From: an uncultured Opitutia bacterium
Lineage (GTDB): Bacteria; Verrucomicrobiota; Verrucomicrobiia; Opitutales; Opitutaceae
DNA length: 64,000 nucleotides
Direction: 5' to 3'
NCBI GenBank assembly: GCA_903859715.1
Contig: CAIONS010000068.1
Location: forward strand, 62,001-126,000
A model generated the notes under the pieces. The model worked only from the letters and a program-made list of their open reading frames with translations. It made no database searches and was not told where the DNA came from. A program made the position numbers and the translations under genes. Positions 26,721-35,263 of this stretch are shown here, in pieces. Each line of letters starts with the position of its first letter. Positions within the stretch are counted from its first letter, which is position 1.

Positions 26721-27662
26721 ATGCAGCTACGCCCCCTCGGCCGCACGGGTCTCCAGGTTTCCGCCATCGGATTCGGCGGTTCGCCGCTGGGCGGCGTGTT
26801 CGGGCCCATGACCCAATCCCTGGCCAACGCCACGGTGCGGGCTGCGCTGGAGGCCGGGATCAATTATTTCGACACCGCACCCTTCTATGGGGCAACCGCA
26901 TCGGAGACTGCGCTCGGGCTGGCGTTGCAGGGCGTGCCGCGCGACCGGTATGTGCTGGCGACCAAGGTCGGGCGTTACGGGCCGGAGCACCGGGATTTCG
27001 ATTTCTCCGCTGTGCGGATGGAACGCAGCGTAGACGAAAGCCTCGCGCGCCTGCGCTGCGGTCACATTGACCTGATCCAGGTGCACGACCTCGAATACGG
27101 CTCGCTGGATCAGGTGGTGAATGAAACCCTGCCCGCGCTCGACCGGCTGCGCGCCACGGGGAAGGTACGGTTTGTCGGGATCACCGGTTTGCCACTGGCC
27201 GCGCTCCGTACGGTGCAGACCCGCGCGAGGCCCCTCATCGATACGGTGCTCAGCTACTGTCATGGCACGTTGGCGGATCAGACGTTCTTGCCTGACGCGG
27301 CCGGACTGCGCCGGTCCGGGGTCGGGGTGCTGAACGCCGCGCCACTCGCCATGGGCCTGCTCACGCGCGCCGGTCCGCCGGCATGGCATCCGGCGCCTTC
27401 TGCTTTGCGCTCGGCCTGTGCGGCCGCCGCGGATTACTGCGCCCAACACGGGGCGGACCTGGCCGACCTTGCGCTGCAATACGCGCTGGGCCTGTCCGAG
27501 ATCGACTCCACCATCATCGGGCTCGCGAGTGTCGAGGAAGTCCGGCGCGCGGCCGCCTGCGCCGGACGCGCCCCGGATCCCGCGCTCCTCGCCGGCGTGC
27601 AGGCCCTGCTCGCTCCGGTGCAGGGCATCACCTGGCTGATCGGCCGGCCGGAGAACAACTGA
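26721..27662 (+). CDS. Aldo/keto reductase (L-galactose/L-fucose dehydrogenase-like)
   Basis: A 313-aa NAD(P)-dependent oxidoreductase. Catalytic tetrad candidates: Asp and Tyr in [14 protein letters not shown], Lys in LATKVGRYG and His in [15 protein letters not shown]. The sequence pattern, including the C-terminal [17 protein letters not shown], is that of sugar-1-dehydrogenases such as L-galactose and L-fucose dehydrogenase. The start at ATG 26721 precedes [14 protein letters not shown]; an ATG 24 bases earlier is less likely. The linked zinc dehydrogenase fits deoxy- or L-sugar oxidation. Confidence 0.88.
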   Translation: MQLRPLGRTGLQVSAIGFGGSPLGGVFGPMTQSLANATVRAALEAGINYFDTAPFYGATASETALGLALQGVPRDRYVLATKVGRYGPEHRDFDFSAVRMERSVDESLARLRCGHIDLIQVHDLEYGSLDQVVNETLPALDRLRATGKVRFVGITGLPLAALRTVQTRARPLIDTVLSYCHGTLADQTFLPDAAGLRRSGVGVLNAAPLAMGLLTRAGPPAWHPAPSALRSACAAAADYCAQHGADLADLALQYALGLSEIDSTIIGLASVEEVRRAAACAGRAPDPALLAGVQALLAPVQGITWLIGRPENN

Positions 27663-27677
27663 AACGCTGCGACCCCA

Positions 27678-27702
27678 GTAGCAGCCGACGTAAGGAGGCT
27701 GG
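27678..27702. repeat. Family A half-site
   Basis: A single GTAGCAGCCGACGTAAGGAG and CTGG arm without its inverted partner, in the 52-base gap between the aldo-keto reductase and zinc dehydrogenase genes. Confidence 0.75.
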
Positions 27703-27714
27703 TTTTCTCCATCT

Positions 27715-28728
27715 ATGCAGACCCTCATCCTGACCCAACCTGGCGAACTCATCGCCACCGACACGCTACCGCCCTCTGCTCCCGGTCCCGGCGAAGCCCG
27801 CGTGCGAGTGCACTGCAGCGGAGTGTGCGGCACGGACCTGCATGCGTTTGCGGGCAACCAGCCATATTTCACCTACCCGCGCATTCCCGGCCACGAGTTC
27901 GGCGTCAGCGTGATCGCGGTGGGCGCGGGCGTCGCGAACGTGCGACCCGGCGACCGCTGCGCCGTCGAGCCTTACCTGAGTTGCGGGCATTGCATTGCCT
28001 GCCGCGTTGGCCGGACGAATTGCTGCGAGACCCTGAAGGTGCTCGGTGTGCACGTGGACGGCGGCTGGCGCGACGAGATCATCGTGCCCGCGGTCAAGCT
28101 GCATCCTGCGAAAAAACTCACCTTTGAACAGCTCGCCTTGGTGGAGACACTTGGCATCGGGGCGCATGCAGTCGCCCGCGGTGCGCCGGTGCGGGGCGAA
28201 TCAACCGTGGTGATCGGCGCCGGCCCGATCGGACTGGCGGTGGCGCAGTTCGCCGTGGAAGCCGGCGCCAAGGTTACGATCCTCGACGTGAACGACGCCC
28301 GCCGGGCCTTCGCTGCGCGCTGGCTCGGGGTCGGCACGCTGGAGGCGCGCGGGATGACACCCGACGCCCTGCGGGCCGCACTGGGTGGCGACCTGCCGAC
28401 GCTGGTGTTTGATGCGACAGGCAGCCCGGCCTCGATGCGGCAGGCGTTCAACTGGCCGGCGCAGGGCGGCCGCATCGTGTTCGCCAGCCTGGTGCAGGGT
28501 GAGATCGCCTTCGACGACCCGAATTTTCACCGGCGCGAACTCACGGTGATGGCGACGCGGAACAGCACGGCGGTGGAATTCCGCCGGATCATCGCGCTGA
28601 TCGAGTCAGGCCGGATCGACACGGCGCCGTGGGTGACGCACCGCGCGAAGCTGACGGACGTGCCCGCCGTCTTCGCTAGCTGGACTCGGCCCGAAACCGG
28701 CGTGATCAAGGCGATGATCGAGCTGTAG
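27715..28728 (+). CDS. Zinc-dependent alcohol/polyol dehydrogenase
   Basis: A 337-aa medium-chain dehydrogenase. Catalytic zinc ligands are C38 (GVCGTDLH) and H60-E61 (PGHEFG). The structural zinc cysteines lie in LSCGHCIACRVGRTNCC (C90, C93, C96, C103 or C104). The NAD-binding loop is VIGAGPIGLAVAQFA. The family includes L-galactonate 5-dehydrogenase, L-threonine dehydrogenase and sorbitol dehydrogenases; the close neighbour acting on a sugar favours a sugar-acid or polyol substrate (inference). A short GC stem (CGGGC/GCCCG at 28736-28747) followed by T5 may terminate it. Confidence 0.9.
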   Translation: MQTLILTQPGELIATDTLPPSAPGPGEARVRVHCSGVCGTDLHAFAGNQPYFTYPRIPGHEFGVSVIAVGAGVANVRPGDRCAVEPYLSCGHCIACRVGRTNCCETLKVLGVHVDGGWRDEIIVPAVKLHPAKKLTFEQLALVETLGIGAHAVARGAPVRGESTVVIGAGPIGLAVAQFAVEAGAKVTILDVNDARRAFAARWLGVGTLEARGMTPDALRAALGGDLPTLVFDATGSPASMRQAFNWPAQGGRIVFASLVQGEIAFDDPNFHRRELTVMATRNSTAVEFRRIIALIESGRIDTAPWVTHRAKLTDVPAVFASWTRPETGVIKAMIEL

Positions 28729-28752
28729 TCCAAAGCGGGCCTGCCCGGATTT

Positions 28753-28816
28753 TTAACCACGAAGGACAAACCCTGCTTCGGATCGGACTTCGTGAGCCTT
28801 GTGTCCTTCGTGGTTA
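28753..28816. repeat. Palindromic repeat family F, second copy
   Basis: TTAACCACGAAGGACAAACC on the left and GTGTCCTTCGTGGTTAA on the right. The ends match those of the element at 26596. The first T-run also lies just after a possible terminator stem of the zinc dehydrogenase gene. Confidence 0.75.
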
Positions 28817-28884
28817 AGTTTCAGGTTTAAAAGAAGGCTCGCGGGTGGGTGCGGAGCTGTGCGACACAAGGCGCTCTTCCCGCC

Positions 28885-30726
28885 ATGCCGAAGCTCCCCC
28901 TTGTGCCCCGTCCTGAATATCCCCGGCCGCAGTTTGTCCGCCGCGACTGGCTCTGCCTCAACGGCCGCTGGCAGTTCGAGATCGACCAGGGCGACAGCGG
29001 CCTCGACCGCGGGCTGCTCACTCGGCCGCTGAAGGATTCCATCGTCGTGCCATTCTGCCCGGAGTCGAAGCTCTCGGGGATCGGCAACACCGATTACCTC
29101 AACGCCGTGTGGTACCGCCGCGAGGTCGCGATCCCGGCGGCGTGGAAGGGCCGGCGGATCCTGCTCCATTTCCAGGCGAGCGACTACGACACGTTTGTCT
29201 GGGCCAACGGCCAGGAAGTCGGCCGGCATCGCGGCGGCATGACGCCGTTTTCGTGCGACCTCACGGACGTCGCCGTACCTGGGAAAAAAGTGACGCTCGT
29301 CATCCGGGCGCGGGACAACGCCATGGAGTCCATGCCCTCGGGCAAGCAGTCCTGGGTGTTTGAAAACTCCGGTTGCCACTACACCCGGACGACAGGTATC
29401 TGGCAGACGGTCTGGCTCGAGCCGGTGCCGCGCCGCGCGCATTTGCTGCGGCCGAAGATCGTGCCCGACGTGGCGAACCGGAAATTTTCCATCGAGCAGC
29501 CGGTGCAGGGCGCGCAGGCCGGACTGACCTTTCGCGCGCGGCTGAAACAGGCTGGGCGGATCGTGAGCGCAGCGACCTGCGTCTGTGGGCCGGGTTTTTA
29601 TCCGCGGCTGGACCTGCCTGTGCCGGCGGCCGGCCTGCGGCTCTGGTCGCCGGAAGATCCGCACCTTTACGAACTCGACCTCGCGCTGATGGACGAAGCC
29701 GGGCGGGTCGTCGACGCGGCGGAGAGCTACGCCGGCCTGCGCAGCGTGAGCATCGATGGCTTTGCGGTGAAGATTAACGGCCGTCCGGTGTTCCAGCGGC
29801 TCGTGCTCGACCAGGGTTATTATCCGGACGGCATCCTCACGGCGCCGACCGAGGCGGCGCTGGTCCGCGACATCACGCTCTCGCTGGAGGCAGGCTTCAA
29901 CGGGGCCCGGCTGCACCAAAAAGTGTTCGAGGAACGGTTTCTGTATCACGCCGACCGGCTTGGCTATCTCGTCTGGGGCGAATTCAGCGACTGGGGGCTC
30001 CATGGGAGCGAGCCGGTCCGCCGCTGGCAGCAGGAGGCCGGCGGGAAAATCGTCCGCGCCGGGAATCACAGCGGTCCGGGTCTTACCCCCGGCCATGTCA
30101 CGCAGTGGATCGAGGCCGTGCAGCGCGACTTCAACCACCCGAGCATCGTTGGCTGGTGTCCGCTCAACGAGACGGAGGGCCGCATCCATGAGCGGATCAC
30201 GGCGCACGATGACGTGATGCGCGCGATGTTCCTTGCAACGAAGCTCTATGACCCCACGCGGCCCGTGCTCGACGTGTCCGGTTACTGTCACCGCGTGCCG
30301 GAGAGCGACATCTACGACAGCCACGATTACGACCAGAACCCGAAGACCTTCGCCCAACGCCACGCCGGGCTCATGAATGGAAACCCTTTTGTGAACGACA
30401 CGCTGCGCCAGAGCAGCATCCCGTGGCGCGGCCAGCCGTATTTCGTGAGCGAGTTCGGCGGCATCTGGTGGAATCCGCACGCGAAGCCCACCGATGTCTC
30501 GTGGGGCTACGGCGACCGGCCGAAGAGCCTCGGGGAATTTTACCGACGTTTTGAGGGCCTCTGCGCCGTGCTGCTGGATCACCCGCGGATGTTTGGCTAC
30601 TGCTACACGCAGCTGACCGATGTCTACCAGGAGCAAAACGGGATTTTCTTTTTCGACCGGAAAAAGAAATACGACTTGAAGCGTGTGCGTGCGGCGCAGC
30701 AGCGGCGCGCCGCGATTGAAAGGTAG
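28885..30726 (+). CDS. Glycoside hydrolase family 2 (beta-galactosidase/glucuronidase-like)
   Basis: A 613-aa retaining beta-glycosidase with the GH2 order: sugar-binding domain (LNGRWQFEIDQGDSGLDRG to about residue 190), immunoglobulin-like domain (to about 290), then the TIM barrel. The acid/base Glu is in NHPSIVGWCPLNETEG (Asn-Glu pair), and the nucleophile is probably the Glu of YFVSEFGGIWW. There is no signal peptide at ATG 28885, so it should be cytoplasmic. The substrate may be a beta-galactoside or glucuronide. The stop TAG comes from a family B palindrome. Confidence 0.92.
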   Translation: MPKLPLVPRPEYPRPQFVRRDWLCLNGRWQFEIDQGDSGLDRGLLTRPLKDSIVVPFCPESKLSGIGNTDYLNAVWYRREVAIPAAWKGRRILLHFQASDYDTFVWANGQEVGRHRGGMTPFSCDLTDVAVPGKKVTLVIRARDNAMESMPSGKQSWVFENSGCHYTRTTGIWQTVWLEPVPRRAHLLRPKIVPDVANRKFSIEQPVQGAQAGLTFRARLKQAGRIVSAATCVCGPGFYPRLDLPVPAAGLRLWSPEDPHLYELDLALMDEAGRVVDAAESYAGLRSVSIDGFAVKINGRPVFQRLVLDQGYYPDGILTAPTEAALVRDITLSLEAGFNGARLHQKVFEERFLYHADRLGYLVWGEFSDWGLHGSEPVRRWQQEAGGKIVRAGNHSGPGLTPGHVTQWIEAVQRDFNHPSIVGWCPLNETEGRIHERITAHDDVMRAMFLATKLYDPTRPVLDVSGYCHRVPESDIYDSHDYDQNPKTFAQRHAGLMNGNPFVNDTLRQSSIPWRGQPYFVSEFGGIWWNPHAKPTDVSWGYGDRPKSLGEFYRRFEGLCAVLLDHPRMFGYCYTQLTDVYQEQNGIFFFDRKKKYDLKRVRAAQQRRAAIER

Positions 30727-30818
30727 GGCGAGTTGTCCCAACGAGCCGCAAGACTACGGCTCATCCGGAGGAATTCGCCCTACCAATGAGCCAGCGGGGT
30801 GAGGGCACCCCGCCTACA
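30723..30818. repeat. Palindromic element family B, copy 3 (diverged)
   Basis: Starts GTAGGGCGAGTTGTCC and ends in GGGGTGAGGGCACCCCGCCT and ACA; the core contains CGGCTCATCCGGAGGA, in the same orientation as copy 2. Its TAG at 30724-30726 is the stop of the GH2 gene. Confidence 0.8.
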
Positions 30819-30905
30819 ATTTTTGCTATCGGGACCAGTTCCGAGATTTAGGATCGGGCTTTGCGAGCCTTTGCGACCTTGGTGTGAAAATTCCGGGTTT
30901 TAACC

Positions 30906-31382
30906 TCAATACTTCAGCCGCACCACCCGGTAGATCCGGCTCATCAGCCACGCCGGGCCGATCAGCAGGAACTGCACGTCCTTTAGGAACGCCGGTTTTT
31001 TGCCCTCGATCCGATGGCCGATGAACTGCCCGATCCACGCCGCGGCGAAGAGCACGAGGGAAACCTCCCACACCGGCCAGCGGTCATAAAAATCCAGCCG
31101 CAGCAGCAGGGCGTGACACGCCGACATGAAGCACAGCAGGCCCACCGCGAGCGGCAGGGAGAGCCATGCATAAAAGCCAAAGGCCGCGACGATGGCCACG
31201 AGCGACCAGTTGAACCACGGCACCACGGGTTCCCAGGATGCGGGTACCGGGATGGCCCAGATGAACCCGAGCACGGAAAAAAAGATCACGGGCACGCAGA
31301 TCCAGTGGATGAGCTCGTTGGCGTGGTTCTGATGGCTCTCGCCGTATTCGGCGAACCATTGGTCGGCGGACTTGCGGGGCAT
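30906..31382 (-). CDS. DUF962 / Mpo1-like membrane protein
   Basis: A 158-aa protein with about four transmembrane helices. The family landmarks are complete: YGESHQNHANELIHWICVPV near the N-terminus (three His) and WIGQFIGHRIEGKKPAFLKD with LLIGPAWL near the C-terminus (one more His). Yeast Mpo1 of this family is an iron-dependent dioxygenase in alpha-oxidation of 2-hydroxy fatty acids; the His residues here match a metal site. Whether the bacterial protein does the same is inference. It is 8 bases downstream of the enolase-superfamily gene and probably co-transcribed. Confidence 0.9.
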   Translation of the reverse strand: MPRKSADQWFAEYGESHQNHANELIHWICVPVIFFSVLGFIWAIPVPASWEPVVPWFNWSLVAIVAAFGFYAWLSLPLAVGLLCFMSACHALLLRLDFYDRWPVWEVSLVLFAAAWIGQFIGHRIEGKKPAFLKDVQFLLIGPAWLMSRIYRVVRLKY

Positions 31383-31390
31383 GGGGCGCG

Positions 31391-32464
31391 TTAGAGCTTG
31401 GCGACCGCGCTCTTCTCCAGCGCCTTGAGATTGATGTCATGGCCGAGACCCGGACCCGCGGGGGCGTGAACCTGACCGCGCGCATCGATGCACGACTCGA
31501 ACACCACGGGATTTCCCATGACGAGCGTCTCGTAGTAATGGTTGTTCCGGATCGCGAGGCAGAGGTGGATGTTCTCGACCCCCATGCCGTGCACCTCCGC
31601 GCTGAGCTGGAAGGAATCCGCGAGATGCGCCACGCGCAGCCCGCCGGTGATGCCGCCTTTGTACCCAAAACTGGTGCGAACCATGTCGGCCGCTCCCTGC
31701 GCGATGAAATCCGCCACGTTGAAATGGCAGCCGTCGGAGGTCTCGGCCGTGAGCACCGGGATGTCGAGCTGCTCGCACAGGCGGCTGTAGGCCGTGAGGC
31801 TGAATTCCCGCATCGGCTCCTCGTACCAGAGGTAATCCGCGTCCTCGAGCGCGCGGCCCAGGTAGAGCGACTCGTAGGGATCAAACCCGGCCGAGCCGTC
31901 GTACATCAGGGCGATGTCCGGGCCGACATGCTTGCGCAAGGCCTGGCACAGCGCGGCGTCCTTCCGGGCATCGCCCCACGCGTGAAGCTTGATGGCGCGG
32001 AAACCGCGGGCGAGGCACTGGTCGGCCACGTCGAGGAATTCCTTGGTCGTCGCATAGGTCACGGTGCTGGCGTACGCGTCGATCCGGTCGCGGTAGCCGC
32101 CGAGCAGCTGGTAGAGCGGAACCCCCGCCAGCTTCGCCGTGATATCCCACAGCGCCGAGTCCACCAACCCCATCATGTACATCGGAAATTCCTCGATGCG
32201 GTCGATCTCCCACAGCTCATGCCAGAGCAGCTCCTTCATCAGCGGATTCTTGCCGATCAGCCACGGCTTGAGGCGACGGGCCACCAGGTCGAGGGCAATG
32301 GCCCCGCGGGGCGCGCGGCCCCAGCCTTCAATCCCCTCATCCGTTACCAATCGCAGCCACGTCTGCTCGGAAGTCGGGTCGGTGCCGAGCAGTCCCTTGC
32401 GCCAGACAAACGGCACCTTGGTTTTCGTGCGGACGGTGTACGCATGGACGGCGATGATCTTCAT
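31391..32464 (-). CDS. Enolase-superfamily dehydratase/racemase (mandelate racemase-like)
   Basis: A 357-aa protein starting MKIIAVHAYTVRTKTKVPF. The barrel has the Lys-x-His motif IKLHAWGDARKD, metal ligands in LMYDGSAGFD, WYEEPM and AETSDG, and a catalytic His in LSAEVHGMGVENIH, the mandelate-racemase-type arrangement used by sugar-acid dehydratases. The start at ATG 32464 is chosen because the upstream frame is repeat-like. With the nearby SDR and aldo-keto reductases it could dehydrate an aldonate made from a (deoxy)sugar (inference). Confidence 0.9.
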   Translation of the reverse strand: MKIIAVHAYTVRTKTKVPFVWRKGLLGTDPTSEQTWLRLVTDEGIEGWGRAPRGAIALDLVARRLKPWLIGKNPLMKELLWHELWEIDRIEEFPMYMMGLVDSALWDITAKLAGVPLYQLLGGYRDRIDAYASTVTYATTKEFLDVADQCLARGFRAIKLHAWGDARKDAALCQALRKHVGPDIALMYDGSAGFDPYESLYLGRALEDADYLWYEEPMREFSLTAYSRLCEQLDIPVLTAETSDGCHFNVADFIAQGAADMVRTSFGYKGGITGGLRVAHLADSFQLSAEVHGMGVENIHLCLAIRNNHYYETLVMGNPVVFESCIDARGQVHAPAGPGLGHDINLKALEKSAVAKL

Positions 32465-32573
32465 GGAGTGGGGTGGTCCTTTCATCGGCCCGCCCCGTGC
32501 GCTTGGCAACTCCGGAGCGTCGGGCGCCCGCTCTGGTTGGAGGATTAAGACGGTTCTTACATGAGGAGTTGGG

Positions 32574-32632
32574 TGTGGGGCGGATGCCCTCACCCGCCTT
32601 CGCTCCAGCGGGGTGAGGGCACCCCGCCCACA
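32574..32632. repeat. Long perfect-type hairpin, GTGGGGCGGATGCCCTCACC
   Basis: Arms GTGTGGGGCGGATGCCCTCA and GTGAGGGCACCCCGCCCACA fold around about 20 bases. It lies in the 253-base divergent gap between the enolase-superfamily gene and the SDR gene. That gap otherwise holds only a lone right end of family D near 32680, and presumably the two promoters. Confidence 0.75.
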
Positions 32633-32717
32633 TCTGTCTTGGTGGCTTCAACCAAACGGGATCATGGCCGCTGTTTCCTCCTGTAAAACCAAACCGGACT
32701 CAGCCTAGGATGACGCC

Positions 32718-33473
32718 ATGTTCGATCTCACTGGCAAAGTGGCGCTCGTCACCGGTGCGGGCTCCGGCATCGGCCGGGCTATCGCCCAGCGGTTTGCCCG
32801 GGCCGGGGCTTTGGTGCACGTGGCCGACCTCTCCGAATCAGGCGGCCGCGAAACCGTGGCGCTCGTCACGGCGGCGGGCGGGCGGGCGGAGTTTGCCCGG
32901 TTGGACGTGACGGACGAGACGGCGGTGACGGCCCTAGCTGGCCGGCTCGGTCCGCTCGATATCCTCGTGAACAACGCCGGCATCGGTCACGTGGGCACGG
33001 TGCTGCAGGCGACGGGTGATGACCTCGACCGCCTTTACCGCGTCAATGTGCGCGGCGTGTTCAATGTCTCGAAGGCGTTTCTCCCCGCGATGCTGGCGCG
33101 CCGTCGCGGCAGCATCATCAATCTCGCTTCCGTTGGTGGCATTGTCGGCATCCGCGACCGGCTGGCTTACTGCACGACGAAATTCGCGGTGGTTGGGCTC
33201 ACGAAGTCCATGGCCCTCGACCACGCGGCGGACGGCGTGCGGGTCAATTGTATCTGCCCGGGCCGCGTCGAGACGCCGTTTGTGCAGGCCCGATTGCGCG
33301 AGTATGCCGATCCGGAAAAAGCCCATCGCGAGATGAGTGCCACGCAGGCCATCGGCCGCATGGGCCGGCCGGAGGAGATCGCCGCCGCCGCGCATTATCT
33401 CGCGAGCGACGAGGCGGAGCTGGTCACCGGCACGGCGCTCATGACCGACGGGGGCTGGAGTGCAGGCAAGTAG
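32718..33473 (+). CDS. Short-chain dehydrogenase/reductase
   Basis: A 251-aa classical SDR. The cofactor motif is TGAGSGIG (12-19), NNAG is at 85-88, and the catalytic residues are S138, Y151 and K155 (YCTTK). The C-terminal CPGRVETPFVQARLREYADP and DGGWSAGK resemble SDRs that oxidise 2-keto-3-deoxy-L-fuconate or L-fucose, but this is a resemblance only. The aldo-keto reductase ATG follows its stop with no gap, so the two are one operon. Confidence 0.92.
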   Translation: MFDLTGKVALVTGAGSGIGRAIAQRFARAGALVHVADLSESGGRETVALVTAAGGRAEFARLDVTDETAVTALAGRLGPLDILVNNAGIGHVGTVLQATGDDLDRLYRVNVRGVFNVSKAFLPAMLARRRGSIINLASVGGIVGIRDRLAYCTTKFAVVGLTKSMALDHAADGVRVNCICPGRVETPFVQARLREYADPEKAHREMSATQAIGRMGRPEEIAAAAHYLASDEAELVTGTALMTDGGWSAGK

Positions 33474-34442
33474 ATGACGCCGCCGATCCAGCCGGAACTC
33501 CGGCCCACGCGTCGGGCGCAAACCGCGCCTTCAACCCGGCTGGAGCAACTCGGCCTGCAGAGCCTCCCCGTGGCATTCGGTCTCGCCGGCATCGGTGGGG
33601 CGTGGGGGCCAGTGGATGCCGGCGTGGCGCGGGAAACCCTGGCACAGGCGATCGAGTTCGGTCTCACGGCCTTTGACGTCGCGCCATCCTACGGTACCGC
33701 GGAAAAACTTTTGGGCGAAGCGCTGGCGTCGCGTCCCGGGCTACGCCCCGTGATCAGCACGAAGATCGGCCGGTTGGCGTCGTTGGATGGGACCCCGGAC
33801 AGTCGCTACGATTATACGCCCGGAGGAATCCGGGCCACGCTGGAGCAGAGTCTGGCCACCCTCGGGGTGCCGCAGGTGGATCTGCTTTTTGTGCATGAAC
33901 CGGAATTGGTCCCGGTCGGAGAGCGGGCGCGCGTGGTGGCGACACTGCGGCAGCTGCAAGCCGACGGACTCACGCGCCGGCTCGGGCTGGCGGGCGGCCA
34001 CGGCGCCGGGTGGGATCGTTACATCGAGTCAGGGGTGTTTGAGGTCGTGATGCTGTTCCGCCGCCTCGATGCCTGCATCCTGGATGGCTTGGCGGAGGAT
34101 GTGCCGCGCGTGCGCCGGGCGGGCATGGCGACCTACGGGGCGAGCCCACTGCACATGGGGCTGCTGGGTTCGCGCTATGAGGAGTTTGTCCACGGCGGCC
34201 GGAACTGGGTCTGGCCGCAGGCGATCACGCGCGCCCTCGAGCTGCACGCGCTGGCCGAGCGGAAGGGGTTGAGCCTCCCGATGCTGGCGCATCGCTTTTT
34301 GTTCAGTGTCGCGGAAATCGATCGCGTGGTGATCGGCGCCCGGAATCCGGCCGAGCTGGCCGACGCCTGGGCGGCGTGGCGGGCCGGTCCGCTGCCGGCG
34401 GAGTTATTTGCCGAGGTTTGTTCGCCGGGGCCTGCACCGTGA
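33474..34442 (+). CDS. Aldo/keto reductase (aldose 1-dehydrogenase-like)
   Basis: A 322-aa protein with the aldo-keto reductase barrel. The active-site Asp and Tyr are in FDVAPSYGTAEKLLGEAL, Lys in ISTKIGRLAS and His in LLFVHEPELV. Members with this short N-terminus and the DYTPGGIRATLEQSLATLGV pattern include L-fucose (D-threo-aldose) 1-dehydrogenase. The start directly follows the SDR stop. It is distinct from the other aldo-keto reductase at 26721. Confidence 0.9.
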   Translation: MTPPIQPELRPTRRAQTAPSTRLEQLGLQSLPVAFGLAGIGGAWGPVDAGVARETLAQAIEFGLTAFDVAPSYGTAEKLLGEALASRPGLRPVISTKIGRLASLDGTPDSRYDYTPGGIRATLEQSLATLGVPQVDLLFVHEPELVPVGERARVVATLRQLQADGLTRRLGLAGGHGAGWDRYIESGVFEVVMLFRRLDACILDGLAEDVPRVRRAGMATYGASPLHMGLLGSRYEEFVHGGRNWVWPQAITRALELHALAERKGLSLPMLAHRFLFSVAEIDRVVIGARNPAELADAWAAWRAGPLPAELFAEVCSPGPAP

Positions 34443-34519
34443 TCCGGCTTGCGCCAAAAATCGGAACCCAAAACGAAAGGCGCCGGTCAGACGCACGCAT
34501 CCGATAATTTTCTCCTGTC

Positions 34520-35263
34520 GTGAAGCTCTTTTCCCTTCCTTGTGTTGCGGCCATTTGTCTGGGTGCGGCTTCAGCTTTGGCGGCACAGGAGGCGCCCGCG
34601 GGTCCGGCTTATGACTGGCTGTTTGTGGATTCGGCCCCGGTGCCGGTCACGCAGGACCTGCCGGTTTATCCGGCCAAGGAGATCACGTGGGGTGCGAGCG
34701 GCCAGGCCACCGTGGCGTTCGTGGTCAACGAACGGGGCGAAATCGGGATGGCTGACATCCTCGTGACGGAGACCACGGACCAGGCCTTCAGCAACGCGGC
34801 GGCGGAGGCCGTACTTAAATGGAAGTATCATCCGGGCCTGAAGGACGGTCATCCCGTGCGCACGCGGCTGCTGGCGCCCTTCGCCTTCGACGCCAACGGG
34901 CGGGTCCGCCCGTTGTTGGCTCCGGATGCTTACAATCCCTATACCGGTGAAATCTCCCGGGGGAAGGACGTGCAATCCGCGAAGCCGCTGTTTCAGGCGC
35001 GACCGGATTTTCCGTCGCGGTTGCGCGACGAAGGCGTGGGCGGGGAAGTGATTCTGCGGATGGTGATCACGCCGGAAGGGGACGTCAGGAATATCCGGTT
35101 GGTAAGCATGACAGATCCGGAACTGGCGGCGGCCGCGGCGAACAGCCTCATGCGATGGAAATTCCAGCCGGCGACAGTGCAGGGGCGGTCGGTGGCGACC
35201 GCGGTTATGATACCTTTTAAGTTTGATGTGCAGTCCCGTGATGCCTCAGGGATCAGGAAGTGA
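34520..35263 (+). CDS. Exported protein with two TonB C-terminal domains
   Basis: A 247-aa protein starting at GTG 34520 with a signal peptide (ends ALAAQ). It contains two tandem TonB_C-type domains, about residues 50-118 (GQATVAFVVNERGEIGMADI...AAEAVLKWKYHPG) and about 160-240 (GEVILRMVITPEGDVRNIRL...NSLMRWKFQPA). The Pro-rich stalk and N-terminal anchor of true TonB are missing, and no ExbB/ExbD is near. It may be a periplasmic binding or adaptor protein. The stop overlaps the next GTG start by 4 bases. Confidence 0.85.
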   Translation: MKLFSLPCVAAICLGAASALAAQEAPAGPAYDWLFVDSAPVPVTQDLPVYPAKEITWGASGQATVAFVVNERGEIGMADILVTETTDQAFSNAAAEAVLKWKYHPGLKDGHPVRTRLLAPFAFDANGRVRPLLAPDAYNPYTGEISRGKDVQSAKPLFQARPDFPSRLRDEGVGGEVILRMVITPEGDVRNIRLVSMTDPELAAAAANSLMRWKFQPATVQGRSVATAVMIPFKFDVQSRDASGIRK

